Assembly (NCBI RefSeq): GCF_002929215.1 | Contig: NZ_PJII01000005.1 | Span: 1 to 64,000 of the forward strand | Length of the DNA: 64,000 bases | Direction: 5' to 3' | Source: Arthrobacter sp. ZGTC412 | Lineage (GTDB): Bacteria; Actinomycetota; Actinomycetes; Actinomycetales; Micrococcaceae | Shown here: piece by piece, positions 1-9,488 of the stretch | Layout: the number at the start of each line of letters is the position of its first letter | Numbering within the stretch: the first letter of the stretch is position 1 | The notes under the pieces: model-generated | What the model saw: the letters and a program-made list of their open reading frames with translations, nothing else | What the model was told of the DNA's origin: nothing | The model's database searches: none | Position numbers and translations under genes: made by a program

Positions 1-41
1 AGTCAATTCAACCAATCACTAAAACAATTGGTATCAACAAA

Positions 42-70
42 CTTGGCACACTATTGAGTTCTCAAACAAC
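42..70 (-). promoter_or_regulatory. Pre-16S rRNA leader motif of a leftward rRNA operon
   Basis: On the minus strand this stretch reads TTTGAGAACTCAATAGTGTG plus flanks, the conserved leader element found upstream of 16S rRNA genes in actinobacteria (processing/antitermination region). The A+T-rich continuation toward position 1 (TGATACCAATTGTTTT on the minus strand) also resembles Arthrobacter pre-16S leaders. The 16S gene itself should begin just left of the window and is not visible. The family resemblance is from memory. Confidence 0.7.
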
Positions 71-517
71 AGACACACCCGGCACCACCACAACATCACA
101 GTCATGAATCGCTCCGGAGCAACTTTCCAAACTTACCCGAACCTACACTCCGAATCAAATCCGTGTTTCAGGATTTCCATCGGCGGGAGGTCGTCTCCAC
201 CTCATCAGGAAGCGCTCGAAAGCCCTACCAGAATTTGGTATTGATTTGGGGGTTTTGGCCGCCCGGGGTAACCAGCTCTTCGCTGTCTCCCTCGCGGCGA
301 CTTAGAAAACAATACACCTCCTCCGGCCCCTCCGCAAATCCCCTTTCACGTGGTCCTGTTCCGCGCCATCCCGCGGCAAAAGCGGCCGTGGGCGCCCAAG
401 CCAAGCATCCGCCGTCGGACTTTCCTACTGTGCGTTGCGACACCCGGATGTCGACAGGCGCAATCAACGATCACAAGCTGGCTCACGGCGGCTGGCACAA
501 CCGGCGGCCTTAAACGC
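71..517 (-). other. Gene-free stretch, probable rRNA operon promoter region
   Basis: No credible coding region lies here: the open frames on both strands are short, overlapping and without ribosome sites. Given the leader motif to its left, the stretch most likely holds the promoters of the leftward rRNA operon. I could not assign a convincing -35/-10 pair. A short palindrome GCTCCGGAGC lies near 110-119. Confidence 0.5.
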
Positions 518-555
518 AGAAAGGGCCGGCAACCGTGAGGTTGCCGGCCCTTTCT
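518..555 (-). terminator. Terminator after rpsN
   Basis: A perfect 17-bp stem (AGAAAGGGCCGGCAACC and its complement) with a GTGA loop lies 27 bases beyond the rpsN stop codon. It ends the leftward ribosomal operon before the rRNA promoter region. Confidence 0.9.
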
Positions 556-582
556 CAAGCAGTTGGTATCAGCAGGGCTGGA

Positions 583-888
583 TTACCAGGAAGACTTGGT
601 GATGCCCGGAAGCTCACCGCGGTGAGCCATGTCGCGGAAGCGAACACGGGAGATGCCGAACTTCTGGAAGGTACCGCGGGGACGGCCGTCGATGATGTCG
701 CGGTTACGCAGACGGATCGGGGACGCGTTGCGGGGCAGCTTCTGCAGGCCCAGGCGGGCTGCTTCGCGTGCTTCGTCGGTTGCGTTTTCGTCAACCAGGG
801 TCTTCTTCAGCTCGAGGCGCTTTGCTGCGTAACGCTCAACGATGACCTTGCGCTGCTCGTTGCGAGCAATCTTGGACTTCTTAGCCAT
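583..888 (-). CDS. rpsN: 30S ribosomal protein S14, zinc-free form
   Basis: Small-subunit protein S14, which binds the 3' major domain of 16S rRNA in the 30S head. The 101-residue protein begins [13 protein letters not shown] and ends with the S14 signature around [13 protein letters not shown], then [17 protein letters not shown]. Its length and the absence of CxxC pairs mark it as the long, cysteine-free (C-) form rather than the 61-residue zinc-binding form. It is the last gene of the rpmB-rpmG-rpsN operon, starting 2 bases after the rpmG stop. In several actinobacteria such C- paralogues are induced under zinc limitation, but in Micrococcaceae they may be the main copies; the sequence alone does not decide. 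Confidence 0.97.
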   Translation of the reverse strand: MAKKSKIARNEQRKVIVERYAAKRLELKKTLVDENATDEAREAARLGLQKLPRNASPIRLRNRDIIDGRPRGTFQKFGISRVRFRDMAHRGELPGITKSSW

Positions 889-890
889 GT

Positions 891-1058
891 TTAGCGCTCC
901 TCTCGGAATTCGACGTGCTGGCGGATCTTGGGGTCGTACTTCTTCAGGACCATACGGTCCGGATCGTTACGACGGTTCTTGCGGGTTACGTAGGTGTAAC
1001 CCGTGCCCGCAGTCGACTTGAGCTTGATGATCGGACGTACGTCCTTGTCCTTAGCCAC
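891..1058 (-). CDS. rpmG: 50S ribosomal protein L33, zinc-free form
   Basis: Large-subunit protein L33, 55 residues, read from a GTG start ([18 protein letters not shown]...) to TAA. It contains [17 protein letters not shown], typical of L33, and lacks the CxxC pairs of the zinc-binding form. The GTG overlaps the last base of the rpmB stop codon (TAGTG), so the two are translationally coupled. An ATG-only gene search would miss it. It sits between rpmB and rpsN, the usual order of this cluster. Confidence 0.95.
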   Translation of the reverse strand: MAKDKDVRPIIKLKSTAGTGYTYVTRKNRRNDPDRMVLKKYDPKIRQHVEFREER

Positions 1059-1294
1059 TAGAGCTTCACCCCACGAGCGAGAATGCTGGCGACGACAACG
1101 TCGATGCCGCGTACGTCGATGGTCTTGATGCCCTTTGCAGAAACCTGCAGCGTGACATTACGGCGCAGGGACGGAACCCAGTAGCGCTTCTTCTGAATGT
1201 TCGGATCGAACCGACGCTTGTTGCGGCGGTGCGAGTGCGAAATGCTGTGCCCAAAGCCCGGCTCGGCTCCGGTCACTTGGCAGTGTGCTGCCAT
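1058..1294 (-). CDS. rpmB: 50S ribosomal protein L28
   Basis: Large-subunit protein L28 (78 residues). Features are [20 protein letters not shown] and the C-terminal motif [15 protein letters not shown]. The N-terminus [15 protein letters not shown] has a single cysteine, so this is the non-zinc type. First gene of the operon, with a GAGGAG ribosome site just upstream. A 15-base sequence at 1312-1326 (TGAAAGTAATGATCC) weakly resembles a Zur box and would fit zinc control of this C- cluster, but matches are incomplete. Confidence 0.97.
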   Translation of the reverse strand: MAAHCQVTGAEPGFGHSISHSHRRNKRRFDPNIQKKRYWVPSLRRNVTLQVSAKGIKTIDVRGIDVVVASILARGVKL

Positions 1295-1548
1295 GACTTC
1301 TCCTCAAGAATTGAAAGTAATGATCCGCATATCTGCTGCTGGACCATGCTGCTAAGGGCGACCCAAAATAAGAGAAGGGCAACGGTTAGTCACGCAACTT
1401 GAGCCCCTAACTACCGGCCGCCTTGGAGAAATTACCGGGCAACCGGAGCAATTGCGCACGCTCCGCGCACTTAGCGCCTACCAAGTCTACGAGTTCACGC
1501 AATTAAAGACCAATCCGGCCTCGGAGGGTGTATAAGGCGGCTCCGCGA

Positions 1549-2310
1549 TTAGAGCCGCGTGAGCTGGGGGTACCTCGGCTTCAGGCCGTCGCCCGAGGAC
1601 TTCCCGGTGACCCGGCGGACAACCCACGGGCCGGCGAACTCCCGCACCCAGCGGGCGTTCGCGCGGACGGCGTCCACCCTGCTGAGCTCAGGCACAGGTG
1701 TCATCGGCGGAACCTCAAGGGAGTGGTCATGTTCCAGGACGTCCAGCACACGCTTGGCCATGTTGGCGTGCCCCGCGGCGGACATGTGCATCCTGTCCTG
1801 CGCCCACATGCCCCAGTCGTAGTACTCGCTGAAGCGCCAGTAGTCCACCAGCAAAGCACCGTGGTCTCCGGCGATACCGCGTACCAGTTCGTTGTAGATG
1901 GCCGTGCGCCCACGGGTGGTGCTGAAGACTTTGGATCCCCTGGAGTCGAAGCCGGTGAACATGAGCACAGTGGCGCCGGTGGCGCGCAGTTTGGCGATGG
2001 CGTTGTTGTACTCCACCAGAAGCTCGTCGATGTCGATCCTTGGCCGGAGGATGTCGTTGGCGCCCGCGTAAATGCTCACCAAAGTAGGTTGAAGTTCGAC
2101 GGCGGCGTCCACCTGCTCAGCCATGATCTGACGGAGTTTCCTTCCGCGGATGGCGAGATTCGCGTACCCGAAGCCGGGATCAACGGCGCCCAGCTGCTCA
2201 GCCACGCGGTCCGCCCAGCCGCGGACACCGTTCGGACGGGTGTGATCGTCGTCGCCCACGCCTTCGGTGAAAGAGTCACCAAGGGCCACGAACCGGGTAG
2301 TGAAATCCAT
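1549..2310 (-). CDS. SGNH/GDSL-family hydrolase
   Basis: Predicted esterase or lipase of the SGNH superfamily, 253 residues, no signal peptide, so probably cytoplasmic. Block I GDSFTEG carries the nucleophile Ser13; ANLAIRG supplies the block II Gly/Asn region; GANDI is block III; DRMHMSAAGH near residue 190 carries the Asp-His pair of block V. A close paralogue lies at 3193-4038, suggesting a local duplication with a MarR and a YciI gene now between them. The substrate cannot be predicted. Confidence 0.9.
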   Translation of the reverse strand: MDFTTRFVALGDSFTEGVGDDDHTRPNGVRGWADRVAEQLGAVDPGFGYANLAIRGRKLRQIMAEQVDAAVELQPTLVSIYAGANDILRPRIDIDELLVEYNNAIAKLRATGATVLMFTGFDSRGSKVFSTTRGRTAIYNELVRGIAGDHGALLVDYWRFSEYYDWGMWAQDRMHMSAAGHANMAKRVLDVLEHDHSLEVPPMTPVPELSRVDAVRANARWVREFAGPWVVRRVTGKSSGDGLKPRYPQLTRL

Positions 2311-2359
2311 TCGGCCAGTTTGCCATCAGTTGCTGGGAGCAAACCAACCGGGACTGTGC

Positions 2360-2839
2360 CTAGCCTTCCCGCAGGATCCAATGGTCGGAGTCCAACCGGC
2401 CCACGACCTTTTCACCGATGCGCGCCAGATCCAACACGTCCTGCTCGGTCAGGGCGTCCAAGAACAGGTCCCGAACGGTCTCAACGTGACCCGGCGCGAG
2501 TCCAACGATGGTGGCCATGCCTTCTTCGGTGAGGTGGGCCGTGGTGACGCGGGCATCGTGGGGGTGTGGGCGGCGTTCCACCCAGCCGCGCTTCTGCAGT
2601 TTGGTCACCACATGCGAAAGCCGCGACAAGGATGCGCTGCTGCGCGCGGCAAGCTCGCTCATCGGCAGGAACCGCTCTTCCGCCTCGGACAGCATGGCCA
2701 GGACGGTGTAGTCGAAAAGGGACAGTTTCCCCGCTGCGTGGAGCTTGGTATCAAGGGCCGCCGGCAGGAGCGTATTGATGCTTACCAGGGCCAGCCAGGC
2801 ACGGCGTTCGTCGGCGGAGAGCCAGCGGGGTTCGGTCAT
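2360..2839 (-). CDS. MarR-family transcriptional regulator
   Basis: A 159-residue winged-helix repressor-like protein. LPMSELAARSSASLSRLSHVV is the helix-turn-helix, followed by KLQKRGWVERRPHPHDAR, the MarR wing with its usual D-x-R. It shares a 69-base divergent gap with the YciI gene at 2909 and is followed leftward by the SGNH hydrolase at 1549, 49 bases away. Control of one of these neighbours is plausible but is inference. Confidence 0.92.
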   Translation of the reverse strand: MTEPRWLSADERRAWLALVSINTLLPAALDTKLHAAGKLSLFDYTVLAMLSEAEERFLPMSELAARSSASLSRLSHVVTKLQKRGWVERRPHPHDARVTTAHLTEEGMATIVGLAPGHVETVRDLFLDALTEQDVLDLARIGEKVVGRLDSDHWILREG

Positions 2840-2908
2840 GTGCCCATTCTACGAGAAGTAGGCGGTTGATCCTTCAAGTAGCAGCGGTGCCACCGGTAGG
2901 CTGGGCGC

Positions 2909-3196
2909 ATGTATGTTGTCACCCTGACCTACCGGGTTCCCCAGGACATCGTGGACTTCCACAACGATGCGCACGTCGCCTGGCTAAAGAAGGCTTTCGA
3001 CGACGGCGTGTTCATCGCCGCGGGGCGCAAGGTTCCGCGGACGGGCGGTATGTTGCTCTCCCGGGCCGACCGCGCCACCCTTGACGCCAGTTTGGCCCAG
3101 GACCCGTTCTACTCCAACGGTGTTGCCGACTTCGAGGTTGTAGAGTTCCACGCTGCGAGGGTTGCATCGGGTTTTGAGAACCTGCTGGACAGCTAG
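2909..3196 (+). CDS. YciI-family protein
   Basis: A 95-residue protein of the YciI/dimeric alpha-beta barrel group (MYVVTLTYRVPQDIVDFHNDAHVAWLKK...). It retains the conserved His of HNDAH and the Asp/Phe-rich end DPFYSNGVADFEVVEF. Family members are small cytoplasmic dimers, usually of unknown reaction. No Shine-Dalgarno is visible; a TAGGCT hexamer ends 6 bases before the ATG, which would fit a leaderless transcript. The 3' end overlaps the convergent SGNH gene by 4 bases. Confidence 0.85.
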   Translation: MYVVTLTYRVPQDIVDFHNDAHVAWLKKAFDDGVFIAAGRKVPRTGGMLLSRADRATLDASLAQDPFYSNGVADFEVVEFHAARVASGFENLLDS

Positions 3197-4038
3197 GACC
3201 CGGCACTCCCCGCCGGCGATTTTGCGGCAACCTTTTTCAGGCCGCCTTTTCGCGGCACCTTGACTGGTTCCGGCCACCGCGGGGTGAGCTGGTCACCCAA
3301 CGTGACGCCGCGCAATTTCCGGCCGAACAGCGGCAGGACCCAGTCGTGGATCCAGCGGCGCTGGCGCTGTTCCCACTCCCGCAGGCTGAGCTTCGCCGGC
3401 GGTTCCCAGTCTTTCAGCCGGATCTTGTGCGGCACTCCCAGCTGGTCCAGCACCTGGCCGGCCAAGTACTTGTGTCCGGCCTTGGACATGTGGAGGCGGT
3501 CCGAGTCCCACATCCGGCGGTCGTGGAACGCGTCCAGGCACCAGTAGTCCACGAGCACGGCGCCGTATTTGGCTGCGATGGCCCGCACCTGTTCGTTGTA
3601 GAAGTTGTTGCGCTTCTTCAACGGCTCCAGGAGCGCCGAAACTTTCACGTCGAAGCCGGTGAACAGCACCAGCGTGGCACCTGTTTCCGCGAGCTGCGCC
3701 ACGAGCCCTTCGTAGTCGGCCATCAGCGCTGACATGTCGGTCTTCACGTCCAGGATGTCGTTGCCGCCTGCGTAGATCGTGACCAGGGTGGGCCGCATGC
3801 CCAGCGCCGGCTCCAGCTGCTCGCCGATCACATGCCGGAGCCGTTTGCTCCTGATAGCGAGATTGGCATACCGCCATCCCGGCTGGGCCTTGGCCAGTTT
3901 TTCCGCCACCCGGTCCGCCCAGCCCCGCACACCATTGGGCAACCGCTCGTCCCGGTCCCCAACCCCCTCAGTAAAAGAGTCGCCCAAGGCAACAAAAACC
4001 CGCCGCCCAGACTCAGGAAGCAAAGGTTCAGGACGCAC
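3193..4038 (-). CDS. SGNH/GDSL-family hydrolase, paralogue
   Basis: A 281-residue relative of the hydrolase at 1549. Shared features are GDSFTEGVGD with nucleophile Ser21, RPNGVRGWADRV-like segment, YAGGNDI (block III) and DRLHMSKAGH (Asp-His block). It carries a basic C-terminal tail after residue 240 (WIHDWVLPLFGRKLRG, then Lys-rich), absent from the first copy, perhaps for membrane or nucleic-acid contact. No signal peptide. Its function beyond serine-hydrolase chemistry is unknown. Confidence 0.9.
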   Translation of the reverse strand: MRPEPLLPESGRRVFVALGDSFTEGVGDRDERLPNGVRGWADRVAEKLAKAQPGWRYANLAIRSKRLRHVIGEQLEPALGMRPTLVTIYAGGNDILDVKTDMSALMADYEGLVAQLAETGATLVLFTGFDVKVSALLEPLKKRNNFYNEQVRAIAAKYGAVLVDYWCLDAFHDRRMWDSDRLHMSKAGHKYLAGQVLDQLGVPHKIRLKDWEPPAKLSLREWEQRQRRWIHDWVLPLFGRKLRGVTLGDQLTPRWPEPVKVPRKGGLKKVAAKSPAGSAGS

Positions 4039-4144
4039 GGATTCAACCTAGCCCGAACAAGAAGCGCGCAGGGAAAGCCGAGGTAAAGCGTAGGTGTCTA
4101 AGCGACGGCAAAATAACGCAACCGGCCACCCAAGCCGGGAAGAC

Positions 4145-5187
4145 TTACCCCTCGGCCTTGCCCTGACGCCAGTACCCCATGAAAGCAACCTGCTTCCGGT
4201 CGATCCCAACGTCCCGGACAAGGTACCGCCGCATGTCCTTGATGACGGCGGCTTCGCCCGCAATCCAGGCGTAGAAAGGCATGGCGCCTGCGGGCATGTC
4301 GGGATTTTTTGTGGCCTGGATTTCGGCGGTCTCCATCCGCTGGGGAGTCTCCCAGAGGATGTCAACGTCCACGTTGACGTCCTCCGGCTCGGGGCCTGCG
4401 CCGCCGTCGGCCGCCTTGATTCCTACCCAGCCGGGCACCGGGACTGCCTTGCGCACCGCTTCCTGGAGCAGTTCCCCGTTCGGCCGGGACCGTCCGATCG
4501 CGGCCCCCCGCGCCAGCCAGGTGATCTCGATGTCGGCGGGCGAGGAGAGTTCGAGGAAGTCGCCTGCTTCGGGGACCTCCAGGAAGGCGTGGCCGGTCAT
4601 GTAGTCGGGCAGGCTTTCAAGAATGGCGGAGATGGCGGGGATGGCTGTCTCGTCGCCGGCGAGCAGGACACGCTGTGCCAGCCCGGGCCGCCATTCGATG
4701 CCGCCGTAGGCCTCTGCTGTGGCGCACTGTGCGGCGCGGTTGTTGGGGCCAATGAGGGTAAGGGCATCACCAGGTTTGGCGTTGAGGGCCCAGTTGGCGG
4801 CGGGCCCGCCGTTGCCCTGGTCATCGAAGTGCATCACGAAGTCGACGTCGATCTCGGGGTAGACGGTGTCCAGCCGGGCGTGCCGGACGGTGTAGGTCCG
4901 CATCGAGCCGCGCACCGCCGGGTCCATGGCCAGCCATTCCCGGTACCAGCCGGACATGCTCATCTCGAAGACGGGCAGCGGAAGCTCTGTGCCGTCCGCG
5001 GCGAGGGACGGGATCATGAGTTTGACCCGGAGGTCGAGGGTGTCGCCGTTGACGCCGAAGTCCCGCAGCGAGTACCCGCCGAACGTGATCCTACGGAAGT
5101 TCGGGCTTAGTTCCTGCACGGATGAAACAGTGACCTCAAAAGCGAGGGTCATCGGCTCGGTGGAGGCTGCGGCAATGTCGCGGGTCT

Positions 5188-5191
<4 letters not shown>
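4145..5191 (-). CDS. Siderophore-interacting FAD-binding protein
   Basis: Predicted cytoplasmic ferric-siderophore reductase (SIP family, ViuB-like), which releases iron from imported siderophores using FAD and NAD(P)H. The 348 residues comprise an N-terminal FAD domain (LSPNFRRITFGG near residue 30; RTYTVRHARLD near 105, the flavin-binding RxYTxR motif) and a C-terminal SIP domain ending AFMGYWRQGKAEG. The start overlaps the stop of the upstream ATPase gene by 4 bases (ATGA), making it the last gene of the siderophore operon that begins at 9310. Confidence 0.93.
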
Positions 5192-6004
<813 letters not shown>

Positions 6005-6012
<8 letters not shown>

Positions 6013-7120
6013 CCTTTCGGTTGGCCGTGACCAGGAGCCACAGCAGGAACGGGGCGCCCAGCGCGCCGGTGATCACACCCACCGGCAGCACCGTGCCGTC
6101 CAGCAGCAGGGGGGCAAGGTTGGCGGCGACGTAGTCCGCGGCAAGGACGATAACAGCACCAACAAGGGCCGACGCCGGGAGGCTGGCTTTGCCGGTGAAG
6201 CGCCGGGCGATGGGCCCGGCAAGGAAGGCGACGAACGAGACCGGGCCTGCTGCCGCCGTCGCGACTGCTGCCAGCGACACTGCGATGATCACCAGCGCCA
6301 GTCGCGTGGCACCTACCCGGATCCCCAGGCCAGCAGCGGCGTCGGGGCCAAGTTCCAGGATGCGCAGGGGGCCGGCGATGGCAACCACGGCGGGGATCAG
6401 GACGGCGAGGGCGAGGGCAAGGACAACTGCGCGGTCCCAGGAGGCGGCGTTCAGGGACCCGTTGAGCCAGACCAGGGCGTCGGCCGCGGTCCGGATGTCC
6501 GCGCGGGTCATCAGGAAGTTGACTACTGCGTGCAGCGCGGCCGCGATTCCTACGCCTGCCAGGATGAGCCGGTTTCCGGCAGCGTCGCCGCGGCTGGTTC
6601 CGCTAACTCCACCGCTGGAAATGGCGTAGATAATGGCTGCCACACCGAGCGCGCCGGCGAGGGCAGCTCCCGAGACCACGGCACCCGAGGCACCGAAGAT
6701 CACTATGGCCACTACGGCGGCAGCACTGGCGCCGTAGCTGATGCCGATGACATCGGGGCTGGCCAGCGGGTTTCGAAGCATGGTCTGGAACAGAGCGCCT
6801 GCCATTCCGAATGCGAGGCCGATCATGGTGCCGATGACTGCCCGCGGCAGCTTGTTCTCCATCACAATGAAGCTGGCGCCGGGAATCTTTTCACCACCGG
6901 TCAGATGCGCGAAAAGGATCTTGAAGAAGTCCGGGATGGTAACCGTGTAGCTGCCCAGCAGGACAGACACGGCGAACAGGATCACGACGGCGGCTGCCAG
7001 GATGGCGGTCCTGTTCAGGTGCGCCCTGCTCCGGCGTTGCCCTATCAGCCTTGGTCCCTTTGACCCGGTTTTGGCAGCGTTATGTGATAGGTCAACAGGG
7101 GTTTTAGAGGTGAGTGTCAC
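6005..7120 (-). CDS. Iron-siderophore ABC transporter permease
   Basis: FecCD/BtuC-type permease, 371 residues from a GTG start at 7120. I prefer this start because it overlaps the upstream permease stop by 4 bases (GTGA); the longer open frame runs into that gene. About nine to ten hydrophobic segments are visible, with the family motifs LPRAVIGTMIGLAFGMAGALFQ-like near residue 95, NPLASPDVIGIS and, toward the end, GPISFVAFLAGPIARR-like. Partner of the permease at 7117 in a heterodimeric channel. Confidence 0.93.
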
Positions 7121-8208
7121 AGTCCGGCCCCCTTGCCCCGGTGGATGAGCCAGACGAAGACAGGCGCTCCGACGAGGGCCGTCATGATGCCGGCCGGGAC
7201 TTCGCCGGGAAGAAGCACCACGCGGCCGATGATGTCGGCGCCCAGGAGCAGCACCGGCGCCAGGACCAGCGAGAAGGGCAGGATCCACCGGTAGTCGGGC
7301 CCGGTGAGGAAACGGACAGCGTGCGGGATGACCAGCCCAATAAAGCCGATGGGCCCCGCAAGCGCTGTGGCGGAACCACACAGCAGCACGATTCCGAAGG
7401 CAGTGATTCCCCGGACCAGGCCCACGCGCTGGCCGAGCCCGCGGGCAATGTCATCGCCAAGGGCCAGACTGTTGAGGATCCGGCCGGTCAGCAGGACGAT
7501 GAGTGCGCCGGCGGCCAGGAATGGAAGCCCGGACAGCACCACGGACCAGTCGCGTCCGGCGAGCCCGCCCACCTGCCAGAAGCGGAACTTGTCCAGGGTG
7601 TCCTGGCTCGAGACCAGGATGACGTTCATCAGGGAGTAAAGGCCTGCGTTCAGTGCGGCTCCTGCCAGCGCGAGCTTGATCGGAGTGGCGCCGTCCCTTC
7701 CCAGGGATGCCACGAGGTAAACCACGACGGCAGCGGCTGCTGCCCCGACGAAGGCGAACCAGATGTACCCGGAGAGCGAGCCCACGCCAAACACATAGAT
7801 TCCGGTCACTACCGCGAGGGCGGCGCCGGCGTTGACGCCCATAATGCCGGGATCAGCCAGCGGATTCCGCGCCACACCCTGCATGGCTGCACCCGCCAGG
7901 CCCAGGGCGCCGCCGGCGAGGACGCCGAGGACGGTACGAGGGATGCGGGCGTGGACCACAGCGTGGTCGCCGTTGGCGGGATCAAACGCAGTGAGCGCCT
8001 GCCACACCGTGCCGAGCGACAGTCCCCTCGCGCCGATGGCCAGGGATGCCAGGGCCAGCAGCGCCAGTACAACGACGGCGGCCAGCAGCCAGGCGGCGCG
8101 CTTCCCCCCGAAAGCGCGGCCGCGGGAAGGACCGTCAGGTCCCTTTGCCGGCACCGGGGTGCCTGCGGCCCCCTGCCCGGGGGCCGCCGTCGTCGTACTG
8201 TGCGCCAT
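7117..8208 (-). CDS. Iron-siderophore ABC transporter permease
   Basis: Second FecCD-type permease, 363 residues. A polar, Gly/Pro-rich N-terminal tail of about 35 residues precedes the first membrane segment. IPRTVLGVLAGGALGLAGAA, NPLADPGIMGVNAGA and GPIGFIGLVIPHAVR are the hallmark motifs. It lies 10 bases after the binding-protein gene and overlaps the next permease by 4, so the operon is tightly coupled. Confidence 0.95.
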   Translation of the reverse strand: MAHSTTTAAPGQGAAGTPVPAKGPDGPSRGRAFGGKRAAWLLAAVVVLALLALASLAIGARGLSLGTVWQALTAFDPANGDHAVVHARIPRTVLGVLAGGALGLAGAAMQGVARNPLADPGIMGVNAGAALAVVTGIYVFGVGSLSGYIWFAFVGAAAAAVVVYLVASLGRDGATPIKLALAGAALNAGLYSLMNVILVSSQDTLDKFRFWQVGGLAGRDWSVVLSGLPFLAAGALIVLLTGRILNSLALGDDIARGLGQRVGLVRGITAFGIVLLCGSATALAGPIGFIGLVIPHAVRFLTGPDYRWILPFSLVLAPVLLLGADIIGRVVLLPGEVPAGIMTALVGAPVFVWLIHRGKGAGL

Positions 8209-8218
8209 GAAACGGTGC

Positions 8219-9310
8219 TTACTTCACAGCATCCGCTGCGGTGGCCAACTCCGGCAGGAACGTGTCCAAAGCCCACGGCAGGCTCAGCGGGGAGGAAGCG
8301 GAGATTGCCAGGACCAGGCTCTTGTTCGCGTCCGCCACGAATGCGCCGTTCTTGACCGCCGGAATCTGTCCGAGCAGCGGATCGTTCTTGATGGCTTCCG
8401 CCTCGCTGGCATTTTCGACGGAGCTAAGGAAGACGTCGGACTCGAGCTCGTTGACCTTTTCAGCGGACCACGGCACGAAGAATTCCTTGGAGCCGGCAGA
8501 TGCTTCCTCGGCAACCGGAGCAAGCTTCATTCCGATGGAGGTCAGGAACTTCGGCCGGTTGTCATTGGCCGTGTAGATGCCGGTCTGCGTCGGGTCGGCG
8601 GGCATGGCGTAACCGTAGATGAAGGTCTTGCCCTGGATCTGCGGGTACTTCGCGGCTTCTTCCTTGACGGTCGCTTCGGTGTCCGAGATGAGCTTGGTGG
8701 CTTCGGCGTCCTTGCCGAGGGCCTTGCCGATGATGGACGTGGCGTCCTGCCAGGAGGTTCCGTAGGCCAGTTCGGGGTGGGCCACAACCGGCGCGATTTC
8801 GCTGAGCTTCTTGTAGTCCTCCTCGGTAAGGCCCGAGTAGGCGGCGAGGATGACGTCCGGGGTGAGCTTGGCGATCTCGGTGAAGTTGATGCCGTCTGCC
8901 TCGGAGTACTGCGCGGGAGCCTTGTCGGAGCCAAAGCCTGCGCCGAGGTCCTCCAGTGCGGCGTCCTTCCATGGGGTGGAGCCCTGCTCGTTGCCGCCCC
9001 ACTCGTTCTTGGGGACGCCCACCGGTACAACGCCCAAGGCGATGGAGACGTCGTCATTGACCCAAGAGACGGTGGCGACCCGTGTGGGCTGCTTTTCGAT
9101 GGTGGTCTTGCCGAAGGCGTGCTCGATGGTTACCGGGAACTGGGTGCTGCTGGAGCTGGACGCTGTGGAGTCGGAGCTTGAAGTGGCTGGGCCGGTGGAG
9201 CAGGCGGAGAGGGTGAGCGCCGCGGCGGCCAGAACGGCTGTTGCCTTGCCGGCTGATTTCAACAGCGTGCGGCGGGTGGCGCTTGGCCCGGGGAAGAGGG
9301 GGGAAGTCAC
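8219..9310 (-). CDS. Iron-siderophore ABC transporter substrate-binding lipoprotein
   Basis: FepB/FhuD-type periplasmic-binding domain anchored as a lipoprotein (363 residues). The N-terminus has an Arg-Arg pair (residues 13-14), a hydrophobic stretch and the lipobox LSAC with Cys37, so it is likely exported by Tat or Sec and lipidated. The mature part has the family pattern: FGKTTIEKQPTRVATVSW, then LTPDVILAAYSGLTEEDY and a long backbone helix before FLTSIGMKL. GTG start with AAGGAG upstream. An iron box overlaps its promoter (9343-9361), so repression under iron sufficiency is expected. First gene of the operon. Confidence 0.94.
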   Translation of the reverse strand: MTSPLFPGPSATRRTLLKSAGKATAVLAAAALTLSACSTGPATSSSDSTASSSSSTQFPVTIEHAFGKTTIEKQPTRVATVSWVNDDVSIALGVVPVGVPKNEWGGNEQGSTPWKDAALEDLGAGFGSDKAPAQYSEADGINFTEIAKLTPDVILAAYSGLTEEDYKKLSEIAPVVAHPELAYGTSWQDATSIIGKALGKDAEATKLISDTEATVKEEAAKYPQIQGKTFIYGYAMPADPTQTGIYTANDNRPKFLTSIGMKLAPVAEEASAGSKEFFVPWSAEKVNELESDVFLSSVENASEAEAIKNDPLLGQIPAVKNGAFVADANKSLVLAISASSPLSLPWALDTFLPELATAADAVK

Positions 9311-9342
9311 GGAACTCCTTAAGTCAATGAAGCGAACTCAAG

Positions 9343-9361
9343 TAAGGCTAGCCTAGCCTCG
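9343..9361 (-). promoter_or_regulatory. DtxR/IdeR-type iron box
   Basis: TAAGGCTAGCCTAGCCTCG matches 14 of 19 positions of the DtxR/IdeR consensus TTAGGTTAGSCTAACCTAA, counted by eye. It lies about 33 bases upstream of the siderophore-binding lipoprotein start, near a likely -35 TTGCGT on the minus strand, consistent with iron-dependent repression. Confidence 0.75.
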
Positions 9362-9441
9362 CTGCTATTACGCAAGGGTTCCGTAACTTAATCGTCCTCC
9401 GTGACCAAGGACACTTTGCTACGGTGCAATCCGGATGTGAG

Positions 9442-9475
9442 GAAACCCTCCCTCGACAATGCGAAGGAGGGCTTC
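9442..9475 (-). terminator. Terminator after the tandem lipoproteins
   Basis: A 14-bp stem with two mismatches (arms GAAACCCTCCCTCG and CGAAGGAGGGCTTC, 6-base loop) lies just beyond the stop of the lipoprotein gene at 9489. It separates that gene from the siderophore operon promoter. Confidence 0.7.
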
Positions 9476-9488
9476 CCTTCCCTGCCGG

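Noticed and set aside
7121-7381. N-terminal extension of the FecCD permease at 6005
   Set aside because: The extension overlaps the upstream permease gene out of frame; the GTG at 7120 overlaps its stop by 4 bases, the usual coupling in this operon.
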